Shown piece after piece: positions 35,431 through 48,700 of a stretch of 64,000 nucleotides of DNA (positions are counted from its first letter, which is position 1; each line of letters opens with the position of its first letter). The stretch covers positions 18,976,937 through 19,040,936 of the forward strand of contig NC_059475.1 of the NCBI RefSeq assembly GCF_018139145.2. Direction: 5' to 3'. Under the pieces are notes generated by a model, which was not told the DNA's origin, searched no databases, and saw only the letters and a list, made by a program, of their open reading frames with translations. This DNA is from Gymnogyps californianus. Taxonomy: Eukaryota; Chordata; Aves; Accipitriformes; Cathartidae. Made by a program: the position numbers and the translations under genes.

Positions 35431-38400
35431 CAATGAAGTTTATTATTATTTTCTTTATAATATCCTTTTGGAATAAAAACATTTATGCACTTATTGAATC
35501 TAGCAAAATAGGGCTTGAATCGTATTTCAATCCCCACAGTGCCACTGTAGTACTGAGTTCTGACACCAATTCTTCGCCAGCTGGGAAGGGAAGCTGTGGC
35601 TAAAAAACATGTCTGCAAGTGTCCTTCTACAAAACCAGTTAAAAACTGGCTGCCCTATCAATAAGAAAGGAATATACTCAGGTCTGCTGAACAATTTCCT
35701 CATACAATCCCTCCCTGCAGCCAAACAAGGTAAAAATCACAATGCCAGCACCACGTACGTAGTGTAATTCACCAAGTGCAGCTAGAATGGCAGTTCTGTA
35801 AGACCCCAAGGCCCAGAATCCGTCATGCGATACATCAGTCATCAAACGACAAGACAACAAACCAATAAGCAGTAAGAAAAGCACATAATTTCAACCAGCC
35901 ATCCAAAAAACATTGTTTCCTCCCTGGCATATCACAGTCCAGAAGATTACAGCATGAGAAGACATTAATTCTCCAAAACCACCATAAAGGCAACATAAAG
36001 AGAATTCTAATGCTTTGATTCTGCATGAGCTTGGTTCCAACAGCAAGAATTGGATTATTGAAATGTCTTTGATATTCACATAGACATTGCACTAATTTAC
36101 ACAGTGACAGCTCTTTTCCAGGGATGTTAAGCAGCTGGCTGATTGCAAAACAAGTAGGACCATAAGAAGAGGAAGTGATGAAGTCAGGTTTCCTATGGGT
36201 TTGTGTGCCAGCTGGTTTCCAATGAGGTGCAAACCTGAACTTAAAATTTCCTTTAAGTTACAATTTTCACAACAGAGCTTTTTCACTTGTGGTCTCTAGT
36301 GCCTAGTAAAGGTTATACCTGTGATGCTGTTTTCTCAGCAGAGCACTAAGGGCATCCCCTCTCCTGCACTTTGGAGGCTGTTACCTTTCTTGTCAAATTT
36401 AGATTAAACTGGCCAACAGGTCCACTGCTGGAAAGGGAAGAAGATGGAAGACAACCAAGGATGGTAAAAATGTTCACGATCACATAGGCCTTGATCCCTC
36501 ATGAAGCTAGGTTTAAGATGTCATGAAGTAAACTTGTAGCATTTTTAGCCCAGTAATCTTAACCCTTTTTATAAAGCCTCCAAGATTCCCAAAGATGGTT
36601 CAATAAATTGAGAGACATATACAAAGTAAAAGTCGAAAATGAACAGCAGGGAGAGATGATGGGAAAGGAAAGACTTCCATATAAGCACAGAATTAGTGCT
36701 CTATACAATTTCTGCCTCAGTGCGTTAACCTTTCTCTCTCTGGCCTCCACTTCCCTTTAGTTACTCACCATGAAATAAGTCTTTTAATTGCTATGTAACT
36801 AAAGCCATCTTTCTGGCAGATTGACTGAGAAGGCCAAGCTGGTGTCTAGGGACTACAGGCCCTTTGGTGACAGTTTTAATTCTGGTCAGAGTACAGAAGT
36901 CAATAAATCATTCTTGCAGAAGTTGTTACTGACCCTGAGCAAGCCCTGGGAGGAGAGATGCAATCTCTATTCACTAGGAAATAAAGACTTGTTAATTTTT
37001 ATTTTTATTTTTTTTTAAGTTTCAGATACAGAACAAAGGCGGGGGGGGGGGGGGGAGAGAAGTTCAAGAAAGGCAGGAAGTGCAAAGCCCAGCCTTCAAT
37101 GACCAAGTGGAGGAGAATATTTATTAAGTTCTGTTGCTTGACGGGCCTAGCACTGACTCACCTGGAACAGAGCTGCATTGCCAATATTTCAGGATACTGA
37201 CCCAAACCTCAAGAATGCAATAACATACAACCAGTCTTCTTGCATTGTCCTTGTGGGTTTTGTTTTTTCTTGACAATATATGAGTTTCCATTGGTCAAAT
37301 TAAATTTTTCTTTTTCCAGATTTAGACCATTTTTTGTTTAAGGAGTCTGAAAATATTTTTAGGTAATTAGCTCTGTCATTATTATTTTAATGCAAATGTG
37401 CTAATTACTAGGTAAGGCATCTTCTCAGAGAGTGCAAATAAGTACTAGTTCATCACATGATTCTCCCCCCCAATTCTCTTTGTGGTCTTTGGTGACAGTG
37501 GCTGTTACGCCTCCAGCCTGCTTTATATCCGTATTTACACCGTGAAACTTCACCAACCTCTGTGAGACTGTACTTTTAACTGATGGAACACGTAAGTGTC
37601 AAACTTTAAAACCTCATTAAAAAAACAGAAAATAAAGTGATGCTTTCCATCAAAACAGGGAATTTATTTGGAATCCCCAAGATGTCAGAAAAGCAGGAAA
37701 TGAAGGGTTAATGACCACACAGTTTTAAGCAAATGCTGAAGGGAATTTAACCCTGTCCTTTGAACACAACAGGTTAACACCTTCTCTTTTTTGCATTCAG
37801 GAAGCTGAAAATGTGCACCACAATATAAGCATTTGTTTCATATGCACATGCTACACAAATCTGAAGTTAACGGTCTTCAGGTGAAACCAAGTAATCACTA
37901 GACTGAAAACTCTCAGCACCTTTCATGACAGGATTGTTTGACAAGCAGCAGTTAGCAATTGCCTTCTACAGGCAATTCTGCCTTACTGGGCATACAGAAT
38001 GTACCTCTATAAAATGCTATGGGACAGTACATCTGTACAATTAAGTTGCAGGTATTCTAGTTTTCGCAGCATGGATAAAACACACTTTTCATCAACAGGT
38101 TGGGTAGCACAAGTTTCCAATGCCAAGCAAAGTATTCTCAAAATGCTATCATTTTAATACCATAATGACAAGAATCCTTCAGAAATATCAGTACGTAGAT
38201 AAGCAACATTTTGTCACACATGTAAAAACTAATGTGTTCTGACATCATTTCATACTCACACAGCATTTATTTTAGATGGTTGTCTCTAACCTTCCGTTCG
38301 ACCAATATGAATTTTAGCACTGGCTTCACTGGAAACAGGAATAAGCCCTTTATGAACAAAGATCCAAAATGACCTTTGTATGATGTAAAAGGAAAACCTG

Positions 38401-39224
38401 AAGTAAGGAGGATTCTCAGCACACACGAGTTAGCTACAAAGGACAAATGCAGCAGCTAACAGCAGTTATTGCTGTAATCCTACATTGTTTTACTTGAGAG
38501 AAAGATTACTTCTCCACTGCACTTGGCACATCTAAAACAATTACAATGGCGTGTCCAAGTCACAGCAGAGGTAAAGAAAACAAACCCGGCACATACATGC
38601 TTTATTATCGCTTCAGTTCATCATCAACTAGAACACAAGAAAATCAATAAGAATCCTATACGAACACATCCACCATAATAAAATATGTGGCTTACATATA
38701 TCAAATCCTAACAAGTGTGCTTGCATGCTCAGTGGAGAAAATCACTTCATAAAACAATTCCAGGAGAGAACTAAAAAACAAAAAAGGTGTCTAAGGAAGG
38801 GACAAAACTGAATGATGCATCCAGAGGATAAAGAGATAACAACAAGAACTCTTCATCAATATACTGGACTTGACAGGCCATGTTTTTATCCATTATTCTG
38901 TCTTAGTTAACTTCACACCTCCAAAGAGCCATATGCATTTTTGACTATGCTGGAATCGGTAGACTGAAGTGACTAGTGTCTATTTATGTCCCTCTAATCC
39001 ATTCGATTCCCTACAGAAACAACCCATGTTAAACAGAAATGACTACCTGTTTGGGTCTCGATTGTCTCCTCTGTAAGGAGGAGGAGTGCACTGCATCACA
39101 GTTCTTGCTTCAAGAACTGCCTTGGGAAGTGCAGCTCCCTGGAGTTGGAAATTTTTCATAAAACCTCCATCTAGTTTTAAAGTCCTGCTAGTCTCCAATC
39201 ATTCACATAAGACATGCAAACAAG
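35431..39224. other. non-coding stretch with homopolymer tract
   Basis: No gene recognised. Four overlapping - strand frames of 62-85 codons at 35430-36092 show no coding pattern. A perfect small hairpin, AATTGCCT/AGGCAATT with a 5-base loop, lies at 37957-37977. A 15-base G run lies at 37041-37055. Confidence 0.6.
37041..37055 (+). repeat. poly-G tract (15 G)
   Basis: Fifteen consecutive G preceded by AAAGGC and followed by an AGAGA run. Low-complexity tract, length-unstable. Confidence 0.9.
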
Positions 39225-39288
39225 TCAGGTTCTCTGACACAATTCAGGTTCTCTGACACAATTCAGGTTCTCTGACACAATTCAGGTT
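39225..39288 (+). repeat. 19-bp tandem repeat, about 3.4 copies
   Basis: The unit TCAGGTTCTCTGACACAAT is repeated exactly at 39225-39243, 39244-39262 and 39263-39281, and followed by a partial TCAGGTT. Copies are identical, so the expansion is recent and probably polymorphic. Confidence 0.96.
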
Positions 39289-42200
39289 AAGGAAATACAT
39301 GGAATAAAACCTAGTGTTTGCCACAAAGGTTTTCAGTTATTCTGATTTGCCACAGTAGCAATAATTTCCTCATTGCCCCGTACAACATGAATTTCAATTT
39401 ACCTGAAGAAAGGATTTCTCTGTTACTTGAAGGTAGATTTTTGACAGTGTTTTTCCATATTAAAGTCTAGTATTCTGGCCCAGGATCTGTCTCAAGTAGT
39501 TATCGATAATCTCCTCCAGATTTAGCTTCTACTGACCTCCAGTAAGCAAGCCAAGATATTAAAAAAGAACTGCATCAATCTGAAAATCACATTACCCCAG
39601 GAAAGTTAAAAACCTATTCCTGTAATTACTAAGATTATAGACCAGGAGAGCGTAGACAAGATATATTTTGTTTGTGACTTTAAAATTTGTTTTATTGTCT
39701 TCTCTTTCATTCTTCAGTCCATTTGGCATATTTAGCAACTATTTCTGTGCAGCCAACTACACTATTTTCTTTGGTAGTGTGTACCCTTTCCTAGACATCA
39801 GAAAACCATTTAATAAAAAATACTACCAGCATAACAGAGAGAAGACATTTCAGCAAGAAAGACATAATGAAGAAAAACAAAGAAGAAAGAATAGGCCTGA
39901 GAATTGTCTTGGTATTGTGGCTTATGTACCTTTCTAAAAGACCTAGCATAAAAGAGAAAAAAATTCTAATAGTAAAAAACCAAAAAAATTTAAAAAAATG
40001 AAGTTCTACCATTAAACTGTCCTTTACTATCATGTTGTTTTCCTAATCAGTTAAAACACAAATTCAAAGTGAGAGTGCCCCTTGAACATTCACCTATTCC
40101 AATTTCCTTGATCTTGGCTACTGCCTATTACTCCAGATTGCTTTTACAACATCCTTTTATTGAGCTTTCTTTTCACTGCTGTCCCATAAGGCCAGAGAGA
40201 CTTCTCAAGTCAATTCTCAGTGCACCTGAATCAATTTCTGAAGCTAACCATGTCAAGGGAGTAACCTTTTTTGAGACTAGAGACAGTCATATGAGTGTCT
40301 AATACATTGCATTAAATTTCTTCTGTAATTCAGTGTCAGGCTTTAAACCTAGTGCAGACAGTAGATATAACGTATGCTTGTAAAAACAGCGAGTAGGGTA
40401 TAAACTTGCATTACAGGTATTATAGTGCACATTTGACACAACAGTTCCCTTCTACTGTGAAAACAACAATGGGATAGTCCCAATTTCTCAGCAAGATCCT
40501 GACATTTGGGTATATGTATTTGACACATGTATGAAATCTGTCTTAAAACAGATCTTTGAATCCATTTTCAACTAATGCCCCATTTTAATGGTAAGAGAGA
40601 CTATATTGCTCTACCTCAAACACAGCAAAGCATAAAAGCCTGCTTCTAGTCAAATATAAGGGTACATCTAAGGGTGCATTGTTACATGTCCATTGTTGAG
40701 CACAAAAATCACTACTTCCTAACCTTCATGTTTCCATGAAGAGACGTATCACTAAACAGTCTCTAATTCCCACTTCAAAAACTTCTCACAGTTTGTAAGC
40801 AGCCAGAAAGGCCACATTTTATAATTTAGCTGTCCTCAGTTTTTGTAATGATGTTTATTTTCATACTTCTTTTTACACAAAAGTAACATTACTACCTCCT
40901 GCTAAGCTTCACACTTCACTCGGCTCTCAGCAGATTAAGTCCCTTGAAGTAGGCTTATATGCACAGGAGAACTTGTGATACTCTCCATACAGAATAGTAG
41001 TTACATTGGTTTGTCAAACGCCTCCCTAACACCTTAACATTGTGTTCTAAGTCACAGTGGGGAGGCAATCAATCACTGCAGCGTAAAAGGATACCTTCTT
41101 CCTCTTAAGGTGGCTTATACTGACATCAGTCATTGGCTATAGCTTTCTCCTTTCTGTGAGCTGGTAAACTCCAAACCCAAACAGGGTGAGAGGATAACTG
41201 CAGTGAAAGTGCAGACAATGGAGGGTAATATATTGGAGCTGAGAGAGTTTAACAGCCCATGCAGGCAGGGAAAGAAATTAAGAGGACACTCCTGGCCAGA
41301 AGTGACACAGATACAGTGAAGAACAAAACCATCCATTTCTTCCCCCTTTCACTTACCAAGCAACTATTCAGCAAAGCAGGCAGCCACATTACAATCTTTT
41401 TATTAGTTAGCAATGTAAGTCTTTGAACAAATCTTATGGCAAACTCTAGTTAACATGAAAGATTTTACTTCCAGGAACAGTTTTAGCTCCGCCACCGCCG
41501 CCCTGCTCCTTCTATTTTTGCACAAAAAAAGAAGGGATGATACATAAAGGAATATGTCCACAAAAGTATGTGGAGTGCTGTTCGCTCATCCTTCCAACGG
41601 TCTGTGTCACGATACCACAAATGCAAGGGGACACAAACAGCAGGAAAAACAGTGGCTAAGAAGGTGATTTGAGGAAGGAGAGTCATATTTCTCACTCCAG
41701 GCATGCAGCACTAACTCCTTTTCATAGACACTGGCTGGCTTAACCTCAAAACTCCTAAACCCCTTCCAAACTATGCCACAACCACTTCCCAGCTATGCCA
41801 CTTCCACTTCCCTGAATCTCTGTGTTTCAATACTTAGAAATACACTAGGATTTTAACTCATGCAGTCACTCAAACATTTCTGCAAGCACTAAGATGTCAA
41901 GCAGTGTCAACGTACACAGTATTGCAGTTATACTAATTTAGAACAACAGGAGAGTCACAGCTGGAGAATATTATAGTACTTTAAAAAAAAAAAAAAAAAG
42001 AAATTAGAGAGTTCCCAAAATACCTCCTAGAATGAAGTCCTGCAACTTTTATCCATGTTCAATATTCATTATGCACAAAATCCTGAAGAATTCATGCTTA
42101 TGCACCACACACCCCAAGGATCCCAGAATCAGGCCCAGGAGGATATGCAAAGGTAGCAACTTCCTTTTTTCACATCCAATTACAGTCTCAGGTGTTTTAA

Positions 42201-42534
42201 AAAAAGCAACCACAGCATGGACAGAGATCTTTTTGTATGCAAAAAAAGGCTACAGAGAGGTGAAAATATGCAATCCCAATCAACCGTTACTGCAGATCTA
42301 CAGAATTATTTCTGAACATTTTAGTGAGCAAATGTATCATCCAAAGCAACGTAGGCATAACAGAATTTCACTGAAGGGCAGCCCTGTGGTGCATTTCTTG
42401 CTGTGGTCTTATAAGCACACAGAAATCCCATAATTCAGGAATAATTTTAGGAGAAGTTGCATACATCAAAGTAGGGGGTGTGGAGGAGATGACTGAAAAT
42501 ACACACTACGAAACTTAACTTTCCTTTATATAAG
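39289..42534. other. non-coding stretch, no gene seen
   Basis: AT-rich DNA. A 133-codon + strand frame (42032-42433) is near the longest expected by chance and lacks a coding-like residue pattern or good splice flanks. A weak MIR-like segment (CTTCCCTGAATCTCTGTG) sits near 41806-41823. Poly-A run at 41982-41999. Confidence 0.6.
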
Positions 42535-42775
42535 TGCATTATACCTACAGTGCCATAAATGTGCTTAGTGTTTTACAAAAAAATTTATAATTCCCCAGTC
42601 TCTAGGAGCTTATGTTCCAGGTTCAATAAGGTGATAATACTTCTTAGAAACATTAAATTTATTATAGCTATTTTAAGAAGTAAAGAAGCCTTAGAAAGCA
42701 AGACTATAGAACAGAACCTTGCAATGATTCAAAATATAATACCACTTCAATGCTTCTTGGCATAGCTGAAGGCAC
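42535..42775 (+). mobile_element. possible old LINE/SINE 3' end (L3/MIR type)
   Basis: ATTATACCTACAGTGCC, GTGCTTAGTGTTTTACAAAA and CCCAGTCTCTAGGAGCTTAT resemble the amniote repeat with a short-period TGCTTTACAGA block followed by CAGTCCCTGCCCCAAAGAGC. Very decayed, and the assignment is tentative. Confidence 0.3.
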
Positions 42776-43416
42776 TTATGTTCCAGTAAAAGTAAGAAAT
42801 AGCACTTCTCCAAGTGTAGTTAGCACTTCACCAAGCTCTTTAAAAATTCAATGCTGCATATGCAATAGGCATTTCAATTGTCACCCACAACAGAAATGTT
42901 ACTGTATACAAAGCAGCACCTGACAGCTATTTACTAACTTATGACATTATACAACAATTTGTCTTGGTTTGTTTATTTTTAAGGACAGATTTGACAGAAG
43001 TTTGGTCACAATTACAAAACCAAAACTAAGGGTTTTGAGCAAAAATCCACTGAAGGCTTTTGTCCACTGACACCCCATAAACAGCGGGCTTTCAAGGTGA
43101 AACAATGCATCAAAAACTGCCAAATGAGAAATAATTTGGAAGAAGAAAAGGAAGAAGGAAAAGCAGATAGGTATTGAGGAGATAATCTGAAACTCAGATA
43201 CTCAGCTAAAGGAGACATTCATGTGCCACATTGCTAAATCTACGGGAGACAGTCAACTACAAACCAGACACAGGTCTCCAATGTTACTACTATCAGTAGT
43301 AACAACCGTATTTATTCTTCCAGCTCCTAAAGGTTAACTAAAAATGGTTACAGTCTCTGCTTACAGTGCTAGGCATTCTGCAAGTACAGAAATGTAGCTG
43401 GGATCTCTCCCAAAGC
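42776..43416. other. non-coding stretch, no gene seen
   Basis: Nothing recognised besides AT-rich unique sequence. Confidence 0.6.
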
Positions 43417-44007
43417 CTAACAGGAGAAGACAGTAAGACGACAGAGGAAAGGCTGAAGATACAGGCAATGAGCAAGGCAAGGGCTTGTACCCATCTGGAC
43501 AGTTTTGAGGAATGCATGTGTGGGGGTGTTTACTTCGAAGAGGACACCTAACCACACAGCTAAGGAAAGGGAGGAGCCTGGAATAAGATGATATAACATG
43601 AGGAGGGTGAAAACAGACAGGATTGAGGAAGAGAAATTGAGATAAGTTTTGAGCGCATCACCAGTGAGCACAGGGCAGCAAATGCCTCTGCCAGAAGTGC
43701 AGGCCACTCTCTGCATGGCCTCCAGCCTTTGCTGTGCCGCTTTTGCAGCTGTTAGTACCAGCTGGTGTCTCTGTCTGCTTGCTCCCTGAAGTTGTTTCCT
43801 CAGGCCACAGAGCCAGGTTGTGAGGGGAGGAGGCACAACCATGGTCCTACTGCTACCTACGTAGCCATGTCCTGGGGCTGCAAGTCCCACAAAGAGACTG
43901 GCGACACAGTCCAGTTGAGCCTGTGTTCGACTCTGCCTGGAGTCTTTCATCTGGTTCCAGTCACTCTGTTCCCAAAAGAGATATTGGCACAACTTGAAGG
44001 ATGTCAA
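43417..44007 (-). CDS. 196-codon open frame, unidentified
   Basis: The longest ATG-started open frame in the window (196 codons, - strand), lying in a GC-richer island (about 43650-43970). At 64 kb and this base composition, a frame this long is expected well under once by chance, though the local GC content raises that figure. The N-terminal two thirds is hydrophilic and basic with an A-A-K-A-A-Q-Q-R-L-E stretch. The C-terminal third has a hydrophobic patch (S-I-L-S-V-F-T-L-L-M-L-Y-H-L-I). No domain is recognised. There is no clear promoter or polyadenylation context. An A-rich tail (AAACAAACAAACAAAAAAG, 44061-44079) follows on the + strand, so the island could instead be a retroposed + strand sequence. 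Low confidence that it is a real gene. Confidence 0.15.
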   Translation of the reverse strand: MTSFKLCQYLFWEQSDWNQMKDSRQSRTQAQLDCVASLFVGLAAPGHGYVGSSRTMVVPPPLTTWLCGLRKQLQGASRQRHQLVLTAAKAAQQRLEAMQRVACTSGRGICCPVLTGDALKTYLNFSSSILSVFTLLMLYHLIPGSSLSLAVWLGVLFEVNTPTHAFLKTVQMGTSPCLAHCLYLQPFLCRLTVFSC

Positions 44008-44079
44008 TTATGGAAAATAATATCTGCCTGGAAGGACTACTCTGCAAATATTTAAAATTAAACAAACAAACAAAAAAGA

Positions 44080-45697
44080 CTGGATATTCAGAGCTTGCCT
44101 AATAGTGAATAAAGAAAGATATGATAAAAAAGTTAGAAATATAGGAAAACATATGCACCAATGATGGAAAAGAATTGTTTACTGTAGTAAATACAAGTAT
44201 GAATGACAGTTAAGGAAAAAAAAATTAAGAATGTGGCAATGCAGACAACTATAACACCTAGGAAAGAAACAGAAACTGCAGAACAGTCTCCAGAGGAAAA
44301 GAACAGAGTTCCAATATTCAAAATTCTTAAAAACAAGTGTAGGCCAAAAAATTGTTTAAATAAGCAAAAGAAATGTCTCAAACAGCGTACAATACATAAC
44401 AATCCTCCAATGACAGACTGTTGCCTGGATAACCTAAGACAGTTTCTCTCACACCTATTTGCTGATTAAAATTTGATTGAAAATAAGAACATTGCAGACT
44501 ACACAAATGCAACTGAACATCAGTATTTGCTAAGATCTTAGGTTAATCCCTCTTCCCTCTTACAAATAATGCTGTTGAATAACCTCAGAATTTCAAAATA
44601 TCTACATACAGTGAACTGGAGCACTCAAAAATGAAAATACACTTACACTCCATATTTCAAAGTTTAGAACACAACTCTTGAGGAGGAAAAATGGTACTAT
44701 TACTACTACCACTATTATATTACTTCAAAGTTCCTAATTTGATGCTTCCCACATAACACACACACTGGAAGTTTATAATGTTCCTTTAAATGGGCAGATT
44801 TACAAAAAGAATTCATCGTATAGACCCTATAACTTACTTCAACATCATTATCTATTTCTTTTATAGCATAGCTTAATTAAATATGTGGAAGATGAAAAAA
44901 GAAAGAGAAAATTAAATCAAGCTCTATAGTATAAAGGGTGATACTAGGGAATTTTCCTCCTAACATAATGAGATCATACCGTTAAGGCTCCACTGCGTGA
45001 AGCTTACAAGTCATCTTTCTTGCTTTATGGGATATTGTCCTTCATTCATACACACAGTCCATTATACATTATAGATAATGTATATAGGAGACTAAATGGA
45101 AGAAATTGCAATAAGCATTTCACACAAGATAATGGAATGGATATATGATATAAGGGAGACTCAGCATGGATGAAGAAATCTGCTTATCAGGCCCTCCACA
45201 GTATTCCAGCTATTTATGTAAAGTTTAAGCATTGTTATCTGGAGAAGGAGGGGAAAAAGAGGGGATTCACAGAGGAACAAGGTTATTCATTTGCTTTACT
45301 AAGCCTGTGTGACAAACCATTACTCACATTCCCCACACCCATAACTTTCAAAAACTTACCTTCACTGAGACTCTGGGCTCTCTTTTGAAGTTTTACTAAC
45401 AGTAAGAATGATGTGGTTGATGCCATTACTACATAATATTATAAAGGTGCAGGACAGAACTGGGAACAGCAGTGTGAAATTTTTTAATGATACATTTACA
45501 TGGAGGCAAAGATATTTTACCATTACAAAATCCACAATCCTGTTAGAGTTCTCTTTGCTGTCAGCTGTCCACAACTCCAAATCCAAGTTCTCCTGCTCAA
45601 TAATAAATAAGGAAACCTCCTCTCTGGAACAATACGTACTATTCAGCTTTTCTCATCATGGGAAAGGTTTAATCCAAATCAAACCATTTTGGATGTC
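44080..45697. other. non-coding stretch with perfect hairpin
   Basis: No gene recognised. A perfect inverted repeat (arms TATACATTAT and ATAATGTATA, loop AG) lies at 45063-45084. A 119-codon + strand frame (45408-45767) is within chance range. Confidence 0.6.
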
Positions 45698-45745
45698 CAG
45701 TCCCTCCATTGAATTTAGTAAGATCTGGATCAGGCTTCTGGAATT
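45698..45745. mobile_element. old amniote repeat fragment
   Basis: CCCTCCATTGAATTTAGTAA followed by GATCTGGATCAGGCTTC matches the CCCATTGACTTCAATGG plus GGATCAGGCCC boxes of the same old family seen at 16745 and 29395. Very short fragment. Confidence 0.45.
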
Positions 45746-48700
45746 TAACCTAATTTCACAGGCTTAGCTAAGACAAGAATCACTAAAATTTAAAGACTGA
45801 AACCGCCTTTGTGCGTGAGTTATTACTCAAGGGACGTTTTCCTGGCAAAGCAGGATTCTGGACTGGGTCTCTCTTCCATCAGATATTCATTTTCCTACAA
45901 TTCCCAATTCTTCAGTCTGTAAATTTCAAAGAGGTCTTCAGTATTGAAACAATTTGTGTGGAGGAAGGGAATCCTGAAGTGAAGAACAGAACCCTAAAGC
46001 TCTTACCTGTTTTACCTGACCAGAACAACTTCACCAGCAGACAGCACGACACACAGATGTTTCCACTTCTCACTACACTTCTCTCAGTAATGTCCTGGTG
46101 ACAGAACTCCATAAGGAAACTTTCAAAGCAATGGCAAAATGTGGCAGATTGCTTGGAAACCAGACTTAGCATATTGCTCTCAAAAAGGCTTCACAACTTA
46201 CAGAAAAGAGTGTTTCTTAAACACTGACTGCCTGCATCTCTGGTTTTAATACCTGGTTTATGACCTTCACAGTCACTCTGACACACATGCCAAATAGCAT
46301 GTTACCTTATTATGTCATCCAGTGTCCACAACATGGGCATATCTTCTATGTAGAACTTCTTCTTGCGTTCACTGAAGAGTTTTGCTACTGATATCAACAG
46401 CACTAGTTTACAAGCCTCTTTAATCAGTAGTTGCTCTTCACGGTTCTTTTTATAAATGTTGTCAACTACAGACAAGTTTAAGAAAATTACTTATGTCAAC
46501 AGTGCCTCCCCTCTTCTCCATGCTCAGGTTTTCAATTGCAACACATTAGCACAGTACACCCCAATAATAAAAAAATAATTAATTACAAAGCTAGACATTG
46601 TCAACAATAGAACACACGTCTATTACTAACTACTGAACCCTCCAAACCTCTTGCCACTTTAAAATCTTCTGTTAAGTGAAGAATTCAAAAGGACAGCAAA
46701 GGTTATAGCACATAGTGGAGGAAATGATCTCCAGAACAAATAGCTCCACTAAAAAAAAAAAAAAAAAACAACAAAAAAACCTAAAAAATCAACCCTTCCA
46801 TTGGTTTCTTGATTGTTGGTGGGGGGTGTGGTTGCATTGAGGACCCTCAGGTAGCTAGACTGAATTCACATACATAGTAACAACCATGAGTAACACTCAG
46901 AAACAACAAAAACTCTCAAAAGAGGATTCCAGCTTCAAATTATATATACCTCCATTTATAAACATTGACACAAACACAGAGAAAGAAGGATGCATAGATG
47001 CAAAAAACAGGTACATATCTAAGCAAAAGTTAAGAAGAGATACATAGAACAAATGAAAAACCTTGAAAAATATAGTGATACCACCATACACTGGTACATA
47101 TTCCTTTTGGAATAGAGAGATGCTGTATTTCATGAAAAGAATTCTTTTAAAAGCAAAGGAATTGCCTTAAAATTGCATGCTCCATGATTTTGAGTGTCCC
47201 TATACCATAATCTCTTAGTTTCAGGGTCAGAAATCCCTTAGTTAAACAGAAGAGACAGACTGCAATTGATAAGACCTTTTTCATTTTCTAGCATCCATGC
47301 AAGACTTCCCTTCTTGTAAAGCCACATCCCTTCTGGTGGCAACAAATCAACAATTAGGTTAACTAAACCCCAAGGGATTATTTTGCTTTCAATCTAATTT
47401 GTCACTGTTTTTAAAAAAAAAAAAAATCTTAAATATACGTGCAATTAGAATTACAAGCAATGGTAACCAAGACTTTCAAAAATAGGTGCAGATATTTACT
47501 TTCCTTAACTGTAATCTTTATTTCCGGAATTTGGGTCCCAACTTAGCTAATCGCCCAAGGACATGATCTTCAAAAGCATTTTAGCCCTCTACACAGTACC
47601 TCCTTTCAAAATCTTCACCTTTCAGAAGATTCTGGTTTTAAAATGGTTTTGTCACCGATACACAAAGGTGCAAACTCTCAACACTTGTGTGTACCCCAAA
47701 GCAGCACTGGAGCTTTATTTTAAATAGTCCACGTACCTGGAGATAATGGCCTGTATTAAGATATTAAGCCTAGAGGAAGGCCGCAGTCTTGCATATACAT
47801 GCTTCATCAATTTACAAACTGAAGACAATTCTGCTTTGTTGTTCCCCCCCCCCCCCCCCAACACAGTACAAAGCTACTTGTATTTCCTCTCAGAGCAAGG
47901 TGATCAAAATATGGGACTGGTGGAAACAAGGAAGATCAATTAGCATGACCAGATGTCTTTCAGGTCTTCCTATGTGACTCTGCATTTCCGAGCTGAAAGG
48001 CAATGTCATTCTGACCCATGCACTGAGTTGGAGGTGAAGCAACAGTTAAAAGATGGAGCAGGCAAGCCAACAGCAGAACCTGAAAGCCAAAATGCAACTC
48101 AGTTTGTGTCAGAAGAATGAAATAAACAGCCTTAGATCTTTCTGTTGTGACATAAAAGGAAACTTAATAAACAAAAACATCACAAGCAAAAAAGATGCAG
48201 ATTGGGCATCTCCCCTGCCACCACTCAAAATCAAACCAACAGCAAGTATTGTTTTAATCACACTATTGCTCCAACATTTCAGAAGCAAGCAGGACTGCAT
48301 AAAATAAAGAGACTGCATCAAGTAAACCCATGGACACATGGATCTTTTTATCTCTTATCTAAGGATGCCAGATTTGGGAGCAAATTAATTGTTTATTTGT
48401 CTTGACTTGAATGCAGTTTACTGAAATTTACTGAACACGTCTGCACAATTTGTGAGCCCTGAGACTGAATCAATCTGAATGTCCAGTTAATACATAAACT
48501 TACAAACAGAATGCTTCCCAAAAGAGCGAAGGGGAATGCCACTCAGCATGAAGATGACTGTCACAAGATCTCCTACTTTTTGTAATAGCTCCAGCACGAA
48601 CTACCATGTTTGGCTCCTCAGAAATAATCTGCAAATTCAACACACATACAATCACTCATAGCATGGATTGGGTCTGTAGGAACAGAGTGGAGATTACCTG

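Noticed and set aside
42032..42433. 133-codon + strand open frame
   Set aside because: Length is close to chance expectation. It is rich in K, R, H and C without domain pattern and has no good splice flanks.
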